From contig OY856188.1 in the NCBI GenBank assembly GCA_963693315.1, positions 218,807,789-218,871,788 on the forward strand: a stretch of 64,000 nt of DNA, given 5' to 3'. Below the pieces are notes generated by a model that searched no databases, was not told where the DNA came from, and worked only from the letters and a program-made list of their open reading frames with translations. Shown one piece after another: positions 11,477 through 24,440 of the stretch (its first letter is position 1; every line of letters starts with the position of its first letter). This stretch comes from Diogma glabrata. Taxonomy: Eukaryota > Arthropoda > Insecta > Diptera > Cylindrotomidae. Both the position numbers and the translations under genes were made by a program.

Positions 11477-13957
11477 AAGCAAAAACGATAATGTATGCCT
11501 GAATTGCATACAAGATTTTTTGTATGAGTAAGATTTTTTATTATTTGCATAAATAAAAATACATATATTTACACGAAATAGTAAAATATTTTTTCGAAAA
11601 TTTTTTTATCAAAGTAGTCTTTCGAAATAATAGTAATATAATAACTTTAGGCATTGTTATTTCAATTTTAGGCATTGTTATTTCACTTTTAGCATTGTTA
11701 TTTCAATAGGAAAAAAAAATTTAAAAAACACACTTTTTGAAAAACGAGCTAAAAAGTAGAAAATAAATTTTGCATTAACACCAGCGTTATGTCTTTTATA
11801 ATTATATTTCCTTTGAAATTGTTAGAAGAAAAAATATTTAAATGGTATTTAACACATCTTAGCATAGATGCAAATACTAAATTTTTGACTAAATTAAAAT
11901 GCTAATTTTCGATGGACAAACAATTTTCCGTTCCCATTTGTTACATAAAATAAAAGTGGGTGGCGCATTCAGAAAGGAAAGGGAATAAACGTTGGTAGTC
12001 TCTCTTGTTAGAGATTAACATAGAATACATTTGTTCCTTTTCTATATTAATGTATGCGTCACCCACTTTTATTTTATGTAACAAATGGGAACGGAAAACT
12101 GTTTGTCAATCGAAAATTAGCATTTTAAATTAGTCAAAAATTTAATATTTTCATCTATGCTAAGATGTGTTAAATACCATTTAAATATTTTTTCTTCTAA
12201 CAATTTCAAAGGAAATATAATTATAAAAGACATAACGCTGGAGTTAATGCAAAATTTATTTTCTACTTTTTAGTTCGTTTTTCAAAAAGTGTGTTTTTTA
12301 AATTTTTTTTATTTATTTTTTTTTTATGTAACAAATGGGAACGGAAAACTGTTTGTCAATCGAAAATTAGCATCTTAAATTAGTCAAAAATTTAATATTT
12401 GCATCTATGCTAAGATGTGTTAAATACCATTTAAATATTTTTTCTTCTAACAATTTCATTAAAGCAAAATTTATTTTCTACTTTTTAGTTCGTTTTTCAA
12501 AAAGTGTGTTTTTTAAATTTTTTTTATTTATTTTTTTATTTTAGAGTTTTTAGTTATATAATTTTACCTACAAATGAGTTAACCACATTATTTCACAGAA
12601 AATACACCTTAAGTAAAACTAGCAATTAAATCACTTACCGAAAATTTAATATTCTTTGAAATTTAAAGTAATTTTAATAAGGTTAATTGCACTATAACGT
12701 TATTTAAACATCCAGTGTAAAATTTTAGTACGTTTCTTTGCTCATTGTATTAAGTTTAAGTTGTACATAAATTATTAAATATATATGTTCGCACCAAATG
12801 TCAAGTTTTTTTCGGAAAAAAGGTCTAAATTATAGAGCTTTTCCCTTAAAATTCGAATCGTTATATTACTGTGTGTAACTGACAGATTACATACAGCAAT
12901 GATAATTAGAAATCATTAATTATGTATTAAAATGTATTGAAAAAATAATAATTATGCAACTATAGTAAAACAAACTTAACGAGAACACAAGACAATCTGG
13001 ATTTAGAAGAAATAACAATTATTTAAAATTTTCGAAATACAAATCACTCATTATTTACAATTTAAGTCCATTTTTTCATAGAAAAAAGACAAAAATGTGT
13101 AATATGTCCTCTATTATAATGATATACTCAGTATGAGCAAAATTTCAGCGCGGTAAATGGGCATTCAGATCTTATGGATTTTCTTATTTTCATACATAAT
13201 AACTGATTTTTAATTATCATTGCTGTATGTAATCTGTCAAATACACCAAAATAACGATTTGAACTTTAAGAAAAAAGGTCTATAAGCTTTGAACGAAATG
13301 TCATACTTTTATTTTTTTTTGTGTTCATTATTTATAATGTAAGGCCTTTTGTCCATATGAAATGACACAAACATGTATGATGTCTATGATTATAATGATA
13401 TACACAGTATTACCAAAATTCCTTCGCTCAAAATGAGTCAACCAGAGGATGAGGATTTCAGTGCAATTCTTTAAGGCCTTTCAGAATGAAGAAAAATTTG
13501 AATTTTTTTTCTTCAGATTTATAAAGTTTTTTGCTTTAAAAGTTTTAGAAATACGTACTGACTGCTTCAACAAACTTGTCTTTTCAATTTGGGATCAATA
13601 TAATGGGAAGTTACTGAAAAATGAATCACAAAATTCCACCCATCAAAGCTCTCAAGAGTCAAGTTAAATAATGGGAACATAATGGGAAGTTACTGAAAAA
13701 TGAATCACAAAATTCCACCCATCAAATCTCTCAAGAGTCAAGTTAAATAAAGGTGTGTAAAAAGGCCTGCTTTATGTACAATTTTTGAACAAAAGTGAAT
13801 TTTATGGTTTACTCGTACTAAAAAATATTTTTTTATTCGCCTATGTAAAGAGTTACTTTATTACTGTGATTTGCGTACAGATGTAAAGGTAATATTACCC
13901 ATGGTAAAATTACCGGTAAAATCGGTAATATTACGTAATATTACCTAGGCTTGGTAA
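11477..13957. repeat. Tandem duplication, copy 2
   Basis: Near-identical to 8996-11476, offset 2481 bp. The junction reads CCTAGGCTTGG, then C, then AAGCAAAAACG, so one or two bases at the join are not explained by either flank. CTTG is present at both parental breakpoints, which would fit joining through short homology. The open frame 13449-13667 is present only because one A-run indel extends it in this copy; it resembles no protein I know. Confidence 0.93.
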
Positions 13958-15124
13958 AATTGGTAAAATTGCAGTAAAATTTTATTAACCTTTGTTTAAT
14001 AAAAATCAAAGTTTGTGCTTTTTTGTGGAATTATAGAATATTTATTACAACAACAAGAATATTTATCACAACAAGATGCCTCTGAAAACCTAGATATTAG
14101 TCCAAAATGCATCTCAGGTATTGAACACTTTTTAAACAGCTGTAGATTGAGGCCATCCAAGGTTATTGATTCCAGCAAATCATTTCATTGCAGATGATAT
14201 GCAGTTCGGTTCAGCAGTATATCTTTGTATATTTGGAAATAATTTGAAATTAATTTGATTCGCGTTGCAATTTTACTTTACACGAAGAACCAACAACAGA
14301 TCGATGGAATTCTCAAACGGTTAAGAACACATAACCCAACGAAACATTATCAGCCCTTCATTGTAAATTTTTGTTTCGAGTTTGAGAAAAAAAATTTTTT
14401 AGCCATTTGTCTTTTATATTTTTCCCATGAATGAAATAATGCACGAATTAGATTTTGATTGTTGACTGGGTAATTAATGTATCGACACGTCTCACGTTTA
14501 CTGCCGTTGACAATTATCAATGCTGAAAAAACGTTGAACTGGGTTCATTTTCCAACCACATGCGATGAAAGTAGCATCTATCTAGATTGGGATGCATCGC
14601 ATATAGTTTGAACATATATTAAGTTTCAATGAATATGCTTGGTTTTCTGTAGACTCTCTTTTTGAATTTGTGCCGTTCAAATGTTTTTATATTTCCATTC
14701 CATGTGTAATACTAATTCGTAAACATTTTCGAATATAGAATTGTCCTTACAAATGCATAACTTCGACATAACAGTGAAGAATGCAGTCATCGTTGTAGCC
14801 AGTTGGTCCAGGATTTGTTCCATTTTTGCAGATATGCAAACAACTTGTTGTCCATTTTCAAGATGTATTGCTAAGTGTAAACAACAGCCGATTATCGTAT
14901 ATTGAACCCCATAAAAATATATTTGATTTGCATCTAATGTTTTTGTAAACTATAGAAATGATTGTGATATAGTCGTACATTTTGAATTAATTAAAAATGC
15001 AACCATAATTTAATTTTTTGATCCAGTTTTATATTTTACCTATTTTACCAATTTTACCAATCTTACCGGTAATTTTACGGTAAAATTACCATAAAAATAT
15101 TTTACCGGTAAATTTACATCTGTA
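13876..15124. mobile_element. Non-autonomous hAT element, copy 1
   Basis: Ends are TACAGATGTAAA and its complement, flanked on both sides by the 8-bp target-site duplication GATTTGCG (13868-13875 and 15125-15132). An 8-bp duplication is the hallmark of hAT transposons. Subterminal regions are crowded with GGTAAAATTACC-type palindromes, likely transposase-binding sites by analogy with the family. The interior has no transposase frame. The second copy at 58098-59810 is longer by about 460 bp. The uninterrupted counterpart of its target, CTGTGATTTGCGGACTTAAA, is found near 16435. Confidence 0.9.
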
Positions 15125-16860
15125 GATTTGCGGCCTTAAAGTGTCATTTTTTAACCATTTATTTTGTTGTCATAGCTACGTCCAAAAAAGTAAAAAACTT
15201 TTGTATATGTTTAAATTCTATAAAAATAGAAATTTTTATCAAAGCAACCCTTAAATGCAAAATTTCATTATCCAATTAGAATAGTTGTTATCATTTGTTG
15301 TCATAGTTATACAATAATTTGGAAAAGATAACAAACATTTTGTCGAAGGTAACTTGTTCCACATATTTTTATTTCAAAATTTATGTAAATTTATAATTTT
15401 AATTTAGAATAAACATTTTTTTTAAAATATTTTGCTTGCGGCGAATAAAAAATAGTATATGGTGCACGGACGTAAGCTATTTTGGACTTAATGTGGGTGC
15501 AACTCCACATACGTCCAAAATCTTTAGCTTTACATCCTAGCATCATAATGTACTATTTTTTAGGAGTAAACCGTAAAATGCACTTTTACGATTCAAAAAT
15601 TGTGCGTAAGGCAGACCTTTTTTTCTTATTAAAATACCAACGACTAAAATTGAAATAACAATGCCTAAAATTACTATTTTACGCTCTAAAGCGTAAATAT
15701 TTTTGACAACATCAAACGAACTCAAAAGAACAAAATATAATTTATGCCTATTTTCGAATTAGAAAATTGTCCAAACATATGTATGTAAATAAACTACATT
15801 ATGCCTGCCCGTTTCCAAAAAAAACATACATGCCTATACTTACAGATGTGTTTAGTGAAATTTTATTTTGAGAAAATCGTTTTTAAGCCTCTCTTGGCTA
15901 TAGTAATTTAATATACAATTAAAATTAACCAAATTGGTTGCTAACGACATTTCAGAAAGAAAAAAATAACTAACAAAAAATTAAGTGAAGTGAAAATTAA
16001 GTTGATTTTCTCAAAATAAATTTTACGGAACATATGTGATGTTGACAATACGATAGATCAAATACAACTGAAAAACAAAATGTTTTAAATAAATTAATTT
16101 AGAAATTTAAAAAAAATTGGTTGCAATAGAAATTTAGAAAACTAAATATGAAAAGCAAAACTACTTGGATTAAACAATTTTCTCAAAAAATATTTTACTA
16201 TTTTGTGTAAATATACGTATTTTAATTTATGCAAATAATGCAGAATCTTACTCGTACAAAAAATCTTGTAAGTAATTCGGGCATAAAGTATCTTGTTTTG
16301 TTTTCGAGTTTTTGTTGCCCTCGGCTAACGCTTCGACCAACAAATTCACTCTCAAGCAAAAAAGACCTAATTTACGTCCTTAATACATAAATAGCTATTT
16401 TATTCGCTTACGTGTTAAAGTGTTGCGTTATTACTGTGATTTGCGGACTTAAACTATCACTTTTTAACCATATACTTTGTTGTCATAGTTACGTCCAAAA
16501 AAGCAAAAAGGATTTGGATTTGTTTAAGTTCTAAAAAAAATTGAGATTTTTATCAAAGCAACCTTTCGATTCCAAATTTCCTAATCCAATTAAAATATTT
16601 GTTGTCGTAGTTGTACGATTTGTTTGAAAAGAAATAACAAACATGTATATAGGTCTAAGGCTTGTTCAAAATATTTTTATTTCAAAATTTATAAAAATTT
16701 TAATTTCGATTTACAAAAATTTTTTTGATTATTTTGCTTGCGGCGAATACAAAATAGTATCTGATTACGATTTACGTCCTTGCATCATAATGTACTATAA
16801 TCAAATAATTTCAATGAGCTTTTCCTATAATGCTAGTTTTATTTTGATTTTTTTTCATTG
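15125..16860 (+). repeat. Family G repeat block with direct 350-bp repeats
   Basis: 15130-15465 and 16445-16770 are direct copies: shared blocks include TTGTTGTCATAG, TTTTTATCAAAGCAACC and TTTTGCTTGCGGCGAATA. Between them is a segment (16050-16380) whose relatives occur at 23640-24330 and, inverted, at 8996-9120. No frame codes for a recognisable protein. The whole looks like one large repetitive, probably foldback-type, element into which the hAT copy at 13876 inserted. Confidence 0.6.
15447..15560. repeat. Hairpin at centre of family G block
   Basis: Arms 15447-15495 and 15504-15560 pair imperfectly: AAAAATAGTA with TACTATTTTT, GGACGTAAGCTA with TAGCTTTACATCC, and TTTTGGAC with GTCCAAAA. 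The loop is about eight bases (GTGCAACT). A piece of the same stem recurs near 24411-24450. Confidence 0.7.
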
Positions 16861-17144
16861 ATGTTCTCTAGGGGAGCATAAGATGTTCGTCGAAATTATC
16901 CACCGCCTTTATTAATTTTAATAATTTAATCAGTTTTCAAATTATGAAAAATAATGTTTGGCATAAAACAACTGAAACCGAAATTTTTTTCTACAATTGG
17001 AAAGATTGTTTTGTATATTGTTTAATAACGCGCCAATTTTGGCACATGTGTCATGTATTTGCGTTCACTGTGCTATAATCTTCCAATACTTTTTGGGGGG
17101 TTGGATGGGTAGTTTTTTAAGATGCCTGCATTAGATTTTGATTA
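16861..17144. other. Unassigned spacer
   Basis: Nothing recognised between the family G block and the CCGGAAGT repeat. Confidence 0.4.
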
Positions 17145-18280
17145 AACTTTGGCTAATGATCCAGGTTCACTTGAAAATGGAAGATCTGCATTCATTTGGA
17201 TTTCCGGATTCACAAAATTGGATTCACAAACACCTCTAAGTTTAAATCTTCATTAACTTCTATAATTCCAGCATTCGATCTTATTGAGACTTGGTGTATA
17301 TAAGGTTTTAGTACTGTTTCCAATATTTCTGCATTGGGTTCAATTTCCTTTTTGTCACTTCCGTTGAAAAGTTTTTTTTCAAGTGTTGATCCCCCCTGTA
17401 GCCTTCAATTACATATCGATTTGCATGAAACGTTGGTCACAAGTTTTAAGAAATATGAGAAAGATTTGATTAGCTTTTGGGGTACAAAAAGGATGCAAAT
17501 ATGTAAAGCAAGGAGTTGATTAGTTTTTGAGCGGTATTGAACAAAGTGGGGAGACGGGGTTCCCTTGAGCACCTGTTTTTTTGAAAACTTCATAACATGG
17601 GTACCTTTTAATCGAATTGGACGAAACATGGTACAAAACCATTTAGTACGGTTCACAATAGTTCTGCATCCCAACTTTTCCACTTCCGGTAAAAAATTTT
17701 TTTGCAATTTTTGAATTTTTTCGTTGATCTTTATTGACATTACATCCTACAATAATGAAGTGATTATGATGGAACTTATGAAAATGATTTCAACTACTGT
17801 GAGAAAATAATGATCCAATTTTGGGACACTTTGATCAGAGTAGCGGGTATCCACCATACAACTGCTGACTTTCACACTTTGTTTATAAAGTTTGTTGGGA
17901 GTATTGATGGAAATTTTAAAAAAGATGGAAATTTAGAAGACAAAGAACAGATTCGTTTTGGACGATATTGTGATAAGTAGTGGGGGGGCCTTCCGAGCAC
18001 CTTTTAATTTGAAACTTCAATAACAACAGAACTTGATAATCTGTTTTGATCAAACCTGGTATATATGCTAAGAACATGATTTGCAACAGTTCTGCATTTC
18101 AACTTCCGGTTTGTCATTTCTGGTAAACCTTTTACATATGTTCTTAAACATGAAATCTATAACATTGGTTAGCCATTAATTGAATTATTTGATGGATATT
18201 ATGCACACTATATATTCACATTTTGTTTCCAGAGCTGTGGTGAAGTTAGCCTATGCATCGCCGTCGCAATATTTTTACTT
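17145..18280 (-). repeat. CCGGAAGT-motif interspersed repeat, copy 2
   Basis: Inverted relative of 6030-6715 but longer (about 1.1 kb). Matches include AATGATCCAGGTTCACTTG at the left end, CACTTCCG motifs near 17357 and 17682, AACTTCCGGTTTGTCATTTC near 18101, and GCCTATGCATCG near the right end. Open frames at 17334 and 17405 fall inside the repeat and are not taken as genes. Confidence 0.65.
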
Positions 18281-21200
18281 TACAATAATTTTAAATTGTG
18301 TGAAGTAATGCAATTAATTTTTTATGGCTTGACATCTTTAACTGGGGTGTATTTTTAAATTCTTTTAAATATCATCTTATCAAACAGTATATAAGACATA
18401 CATTTCTTCGTTAATAAAATAAGGAAATAAAAAAATTAAAACTGAGCTACTAATGCGTATTATTTGTGTTTAAATATTTATCTAATCTTTAGAAATATTT
18501 ATTTTTTTTATAGTTATATAAAATTACACAAACCATTATAATAATATTTATTTAATAATAAAGTTTGCAACTAATTTTGAATATATTTATAATTATTTTT
18601 TTGCATTACTTTAATTTAAAGACTTCAAAGTGTGGTTAATAACTTTGCATTATGTCAAAAGAAAAACCCGAATTACTTAATTAAATTATTCACATCCTGC
18701 TTGAATAATAAAAGCATTAAATTAATCTACTCTAAACTTATAACTACTTATACTTTCATTTAAAAAAATAAATATTGTGTTAATAGTTTGTTATGTCTAC
18801 CAGTTTATTAACAATAATTAAAATAAATATATTGTTAACAATATTTAAATTGCAACAAAGATCTTTAATTTTGTGTAAATGATTATTTCGTGAAAAGTTA
18901 TTTTATTTATTTTAACACAAAAATTTTACATTATTTTTTTGAAGTTGAAAAAACTAATTCGACACACATCGTTAATCCCTTTCACTTGTGATCGTTATAT
19001 AAATTGAAGTATAATATGAAAAAGATCAAGATCAACCTATGTTTTTTTACAAAACAACGACTATTAAAAAAAATTGATAATAAGCTGAAATGTTTGATTA
19101 TATAGCTAACTATAAATTTGCTAAAAACTAACGGGTTGATCTCACTGTCAATGTCAATTACTGTTGGTAAAAACTGAAAAGTAATTTTGTTTCAATTTGC
19201 AGGCACAAAATGCACTGAAATGGATCCTCTACAAGGATGTTATTTGCTCAAATTTGGTATCAAATACACAAATATGTGTTGGTAAAAATAAATAGAGCTA
19301 ATTATGTAAAGATTTTTTTCGAATGAATTAATCTGATAGCACAAATCCACCATGATAGAAATCAACCATAAAATCAAATTCTTCGATTACCAAAAAATAA
19401 TAAAATCTAAGAAATAGATATAAATTTTAATTCAAAAGAATCCTTTCAAAAACTGTAAACATAACCAAAGAAATAAAAAATGTACCCCAGTATAACTATT
19501 ATATTACATCCCAAAAATTAATAATGCTATGCCCGGTTTATGTTAAAAACTTTAATGCAATAATATAACTTTAAATTGAGTTACCTGTATTATATAAATC
19601 AACAATAACTTTATTAGAAAAGTTTGATAACAAAACGTTGAGTCATATATATTTAAAATGATATCATTTTTTATGAACACTAACTTTTAATTAGAAAAAT
19701 GTATATTGTACGAATAGTTTTTACAAGTCCATCGTCCTATCGTATAATGTATGTTATGCTTCTATAAGCTGTAAATTATTCGAAGCATAACATCAGACTG
19801 AAATTATAATTTTTTTGTTTTACTTTTTTTATTTCAACTTAATATCTTAATAAATTATTTTGAATATTATAATTTAAGCCCGTATGTTTGGTTATTTTGG
19901 TTTTAAAGTGTAAGGACCTTAGACACAGTTAATTTTCAGTATTGGATAATATTCGTGGTTCGTTAATTTTTTGTTGTTAGTACATATCAGCATAGAAGTA
20001 AAGACTTAATTTTAAAATAAGTTAATCGAATGAAACACAAAACTTTTATTTAACTTATGCATAGAAGTTTTTGAATAGTCGAATTTCATATTTTTTATAC
20101 CAAATCACGTTTTTTAAAAATTGTGGAATGTATTGAGAGGAGTGTCATTTTATTTGATGAAATTAATTTTTGGGAGATTCAATGGTTAATTTTGTTTCCC
20201 TTTCCGTTTCTTTATTAGCTGCACATTCAGTCATATTTAAATAAATAAATTAATGTTACAGTACTCTTTCAAAATGTGCAGTTAATGTTTAACGTATACC
20301 TTCTAGCTAATAACAATATCAAGTTAATGACTTAATTATATTTAAAGGACAAACATAAATTTATTATTTGGTTTAGTTTTGAAACTTAGCTCTGCTGAAT
20401 TCGAGTCGAAGCCATTGAAATTCATTGTCTGAACCAGTTATGATATTCAAAAACTATTAAAAACCAAAAGAAAACGTAACAATCATTTTTTTAAATGTCT
20501 AAAAGCTTAAGCTTTAGCTTTACCCTTTACAAAACATTACGACTTACGTAATAGAAAAAATGCAAGAATTTTAATTATTTTCATAAAAATCTAATACAAT
20601 TCGAAAACTTTAATTTATATAATTATCAACTAAACCCAAACCATCTAATAACAACTCTTATTTGTTTCACAATTTTGTAAACTTAAATTATTTTCCAAAT
20701 TTTATTTTTACTTAAAAATATATATTATTACCAAATTTGTGAATTAGACTGTTAAGAAAACCTTACCTAATAGTTTCTGTAATTTTTATTCCTTTTGATT
20801 AAGATTAAAAATTTATTTCTAAAAAAATCTTATGTTGTTCTTTTTTTTGTAATAGTTTTATTGTTGTAATTAATTTTTCATAATTAATGGTTTTAAAAAA
20901 TGTGCACTAATAAAACAAAGATTACTTTTTATTATGTATTTATATAAAAATGTGTTTATACATTTGGATATCATATCAAACTTTCTTTTGAATTTTACTT
21001 GATTCTGTAAAATAATAACAAACAATGAAACATATTATAACAAACAAATAATAACATAAAACCTTCAACATTCAATAAAAAATAAATTTCTTTACATTTA
21101 AAAGTCAAAGTCAAAAACTGAACATGCAATAACCAAATGAAAATGAAAATAATTTTTTTTAATTGAATTAATGAAAAAGGTAAAAGTTAAGTAGTAAAAC

Positions 21201-21590
21201 CGCACTAATTCTGTTTGAAATTGCGTTTTGAATATTACCCACCATAGAAGGTAAAAATTTCAATATACAATTAATATAATAAAATTATGAATAAATTAAT
21301 TAACTGAAGCCAAAAAGTATGGGAATAAAGAGTTTTAGCCCCAAAATACATAATATTTTTCTATTTGGCTACATTGCTTATGGTGTGGTCTTACGATTTT
21401 GTTAAGTTTTTATAAAATAAAAAAAATTATTTCGTTGATGATATTCATGAGAAACTTTTAAAAATAAATTTAATACATATAAGAGTTTAAACATTTTTAT
21501 TTTATTATTATGTAAGAGTGAAAAGTATAATACAACATTTACTCGCACACCCGGTGGAAATAATTATTTGTTATTGTTATATTTTGTTAA
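18281..21590. other. AT-rich DNA, nothing recognised
   Basis: More than 3 kb without a frame above background or a repeat matched elsewhere in the window. Confidence 0.55.
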
Positions 21591-21602
21591 GAAAAATTCG
21601 TA

Positions 21603-21690
21603 CTCCAGTCCCTGTTATTGACATACGACATCACATGAGATACCACATACCACTTGCAGTAGCAGTAAGACAGCAGTTAGAATAACTACA
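21603..21690 (-). repeat. Family F repeat, uninterrupted copy
   Basis: On the minus strand it reads through GGTATGTGGTATCTC to AACAGGGACTGGAGTACG. Relatives lie at 32150-32255 and at 45385-45467 with its continuation at 46751-46760. This copy gives the empty site for the insertion at 45468. Confidence 0.65.
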
Positions 21691-22400
21691 TTTGTAGTTC
21701 ACTTGGTGCTTTTGAGATATGAACTAGATGTGGTTCAAATGCTAATTTGACTGTAAAAGTGTGTTCTTCAAAACCAGAAAACCGGTTAGTATATTCTTCA
21801 ATTAATGAGTCCAAAACAGTTATGTAATCTTGAAATATGAAACTACCAGGTTCCTGGTCATTTAATTTCGTTTACTAATTGTGGAAAATAATCTGCAGAA
21901 ATTTGAGATCGAGATAGAATAGTTATAAAAAATAATAATTTTTTCAAAATGTCAGGATTTTTTGCCACATATCATAAATATATCATAAATTTACCTTGCA
22001 AAGAAACATTTAAATCGTCCTGCTTTATCAAAATATCACCCAAAAATGCAGAATTTCTGCAAAATTCGTGATCTAGTAATTCGCAATCCTGTGTTTGTCC
22101 CTCATACAATTTCAAGATTCGCAATCGCAATGATAAAACTTTAACTAAAACCATTCCTTTTGATAGCCAACGCACTTAATAATGATACGACAAATCGACA
22201 CTGTATGTTTCATCATCTGATATAAGCAAGTTTCGAAATTGGCGATGTCGTGTTGCATTTTATCGGATAAATTTACAAGTACATATGTACAATAATTTGT
22301 TTCTATATAGTATTGCTGTAGTAGATAAAGCACAAAGATTTTGTTAGTACAACATACAATAAAAGGAAATTATTGTATGTAAATTTTATAACAATAAAAC
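21690..22400 (-). pseudogene. Decayed hAT transposase, GTF2IRD2/ZBED5-like
   Basis: On the minus strand the frame 22175-21972 contains a run starting RWLSKGMVLVKVLSLRLRIL, followed by FCRNSAFLGDI and DDLNVSLQGK. These match the domesticated-hAT lineage that includes GTF2IRD2 and ZBED5 (the RWLS, LAFL.D.T and LN.LN..LQGK motifs). After a stop, a second piece (about 21850-21700) reads DSLIEEYTNRFSGFEEHTF and then APSELQ, as expected downstream in this family. The N-terminal zinc finger and the C-terminal dimerisation domain were not found. Frames are broken by stops and shifts, so this is a fossil. The assignment rests on remembered family motifs. Confidence 0.7.
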
Positions 22401-22609
22401 ATATTCTTCTTTTTGTGCCTCTCATGGAAGGTGCACCATGGAGGTGCACACCACCAGATTATCCAAATTCAGTCCTGCTTCACATTATATTTGTTGAAAG
22501 TTATCATGGATATCTATTCCATGTGTTCTTTCAGTAATCGTATATATACCGTCTAGTTCCTCATAACATTGTAAATCTTCAGATATAGCACGATTAAAAT
22601 AAAATACCT

Positions 22610-22800
22610 GAGCCGAGTCAAAGTAAAAAGTAAAAAACATTTAAATTTGTATAAACAAAATTTTTTATCATAGCAAACTATCAATTCAAAATTTCATAAT
22701 CCAATCAAAATATTTGATATTTTTTGTTGTCATAGTTATACAATTTGTTTGAAAAAATAACAAATATTTTGGTCAAAGGTTACTTGTTTTGGACAAACTC
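22610..22800 (+). repeat. Family G fragment
   Basis: Matches 15180-15360 and 16490-16670: shared blocks TTTGTTGTCATAGTTATACA and AAAATAACAAA, with the same order of ATCATAGCAAACT-type blocks. Confidence 0.6.
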
Positions 22801-22824
22801 ATGATCTCATGTTGTGTTACTTTT

Positions 22825-23060
22825 GCTGCCGCCATAAAAATATGGAAAGAAATGGCGACAATTTTTCTGCCGCCGTAAAAATATGAAAGTTACTTTACTG
22901 CCGCCATAAAAAAAATGGCGGTACTTTACAGCCGCTTTGATTATATGTCAAAAAGGTGAGACTTTAGCTTTCTGTCAAGCGACTGTAAAGTTAAATTTTA
23001 CGGCCGTTTACCGAAGCTTGCCGAAAAACTATTTTTCTACGGTAGCAGATGAAAATTTTT
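22825..23060. repeat. GCCGCC(A/G)TAAAA motif cluster
   Basis: CTGCCGCCATAAAAATATG, CTGCCGCCGTAAAAATATG and CTGCCGCCATAAAA occur in direct order within about 100 bp. They are followed by an inverted ATGGCGG copy and a further GC-containing segment (ACGGCCGTTTACCGAAGC). It is set between two family G fragments. Confidence 0.6.
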
Positions 23061-23639
23061 TTTCATGCAGGCTTGATACCCTGTGAAAAGGGGCTTTGTT
23101 AAATAACAAATTGCAGCTTCTATGGTATTTTCATGTAACTTTACGAAAATTTTAAATCAAAGTATTCCATTACAAAAAGATTATGAATTTTGAATGCTAT
23201 TTTGTTGATTTCTAACTTAACAATTTATAATAAATATTATTTATTGATTATTTACCATCAAAGAAAAAGATGCAATTTCCTACGCGAGAAAAAAACATTT
23301 TACGTACGTTAAATTCTCCAACTCGACACGTCTCGAAAAGTCTCGCAAACAATTTCTCACTCACGAAAATGGAGTGGTTTCATATCTTGTAACAAAATGT
23401 ACTATATTCTTTTAAACTATCGGCGATATAAACGTATTATTGATGGGTTATTGTTACTTCGCTATTTTTACACCGAAATCACGACATGTCGACTACACAT
23501 CTAGACAAAACATTTTCGAAAAGAAAGGATTAAATATTTAAAAAAAATACAATTTTACAAAAAACATTTCAACGAAAAAAATTTGTCTGAGTTTTGAATA
23601 AAATTTTTAAAATGTGATAAGGAGGCCGTAGGTTCCACA

Positions 23640-24440
23640 CCCCTGCGATAGATTAAACAAAAGTGAAAAACAAAATATTTTAAATAAATTAATATAGAAA
23701 TTAAACAAAAAAAGGTTGCTATAGAAATGTAGGAAAATATATATCAAATGAAAAACTACTTGGATCGAAGAATTTTCTCAACAAAAATTTTACTATTTTG
23801 TGTAAATATATGTATTTTTTCTTCAAACTTCAAATAATTAGGTCATAATTATACTGAGCTAGCTACAGAGAAATGCAACTTCTCTGCCGGCGACAATTTT
23901 ATTTTTCCTTTTGACTACATGTAGGGAAAAGTGTTGCTATGATACCGTTAAAATAAAAACAAACAAAATATAAATTTAAACATAATTTTTATTTGTTAAA
24001 CAATCGAGACTACTCTTATTTATAAATCTCGCCTTCATAGATATTTATTGTATGCATAAATTAATCTCAGAACTGAGTATCAAACCCACAAAAACATGGC
24101 GCATTTTAAAGTGTTTGAAGAAAAACTAACATATTTTATTTGTAGGAGAAATAACTTTTCATGGCTTGCCTTCTATTACCCGCCTCACTGCGTTCGGCGG
24201 GTAAACTCAGGCGCGCCAGAATTTCGTACAAAAAATCTTGAATGCAATTCGGGCATAAAGTACCCTTTTTGCTTTCGAGTGTTTGTTGCGCGAGGCGTCA
24301 GCCAAATTCACTCTTAAGCAAAAAAGACCTACTTTACGTCATTAATACATAAACAGATATTATGTGTTAATGTAACAACATTAAAAAAACAAAAGTAAGT
24401 AGATAATGGATGCAAGGACGTAAAGCTAAGGTTTTTGGAC
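23640..24440 (+). repeat. Family G fragments, interrupted
   Basis: 23645-23820 matches 16045-16225 and 24215-24345 matches 16250-16390 (blocks CGTACAAAAAATCTT and AATTCGGGCATAAAGTA). About 395 bp of unrelated sequence with a small CCCGCC/GGCGGGT hairpin (near 24180-24205) sits between them. The short frames at 24096 and 24410 are within this repeat. Confidence 0.6.

Noticed and set aside
13449..13667. 72-codon frame in tandem copy 2
   Set aside because: The equivalent frame in copy 1 is shorter because of a one-base indel; no coding constraint is evident.
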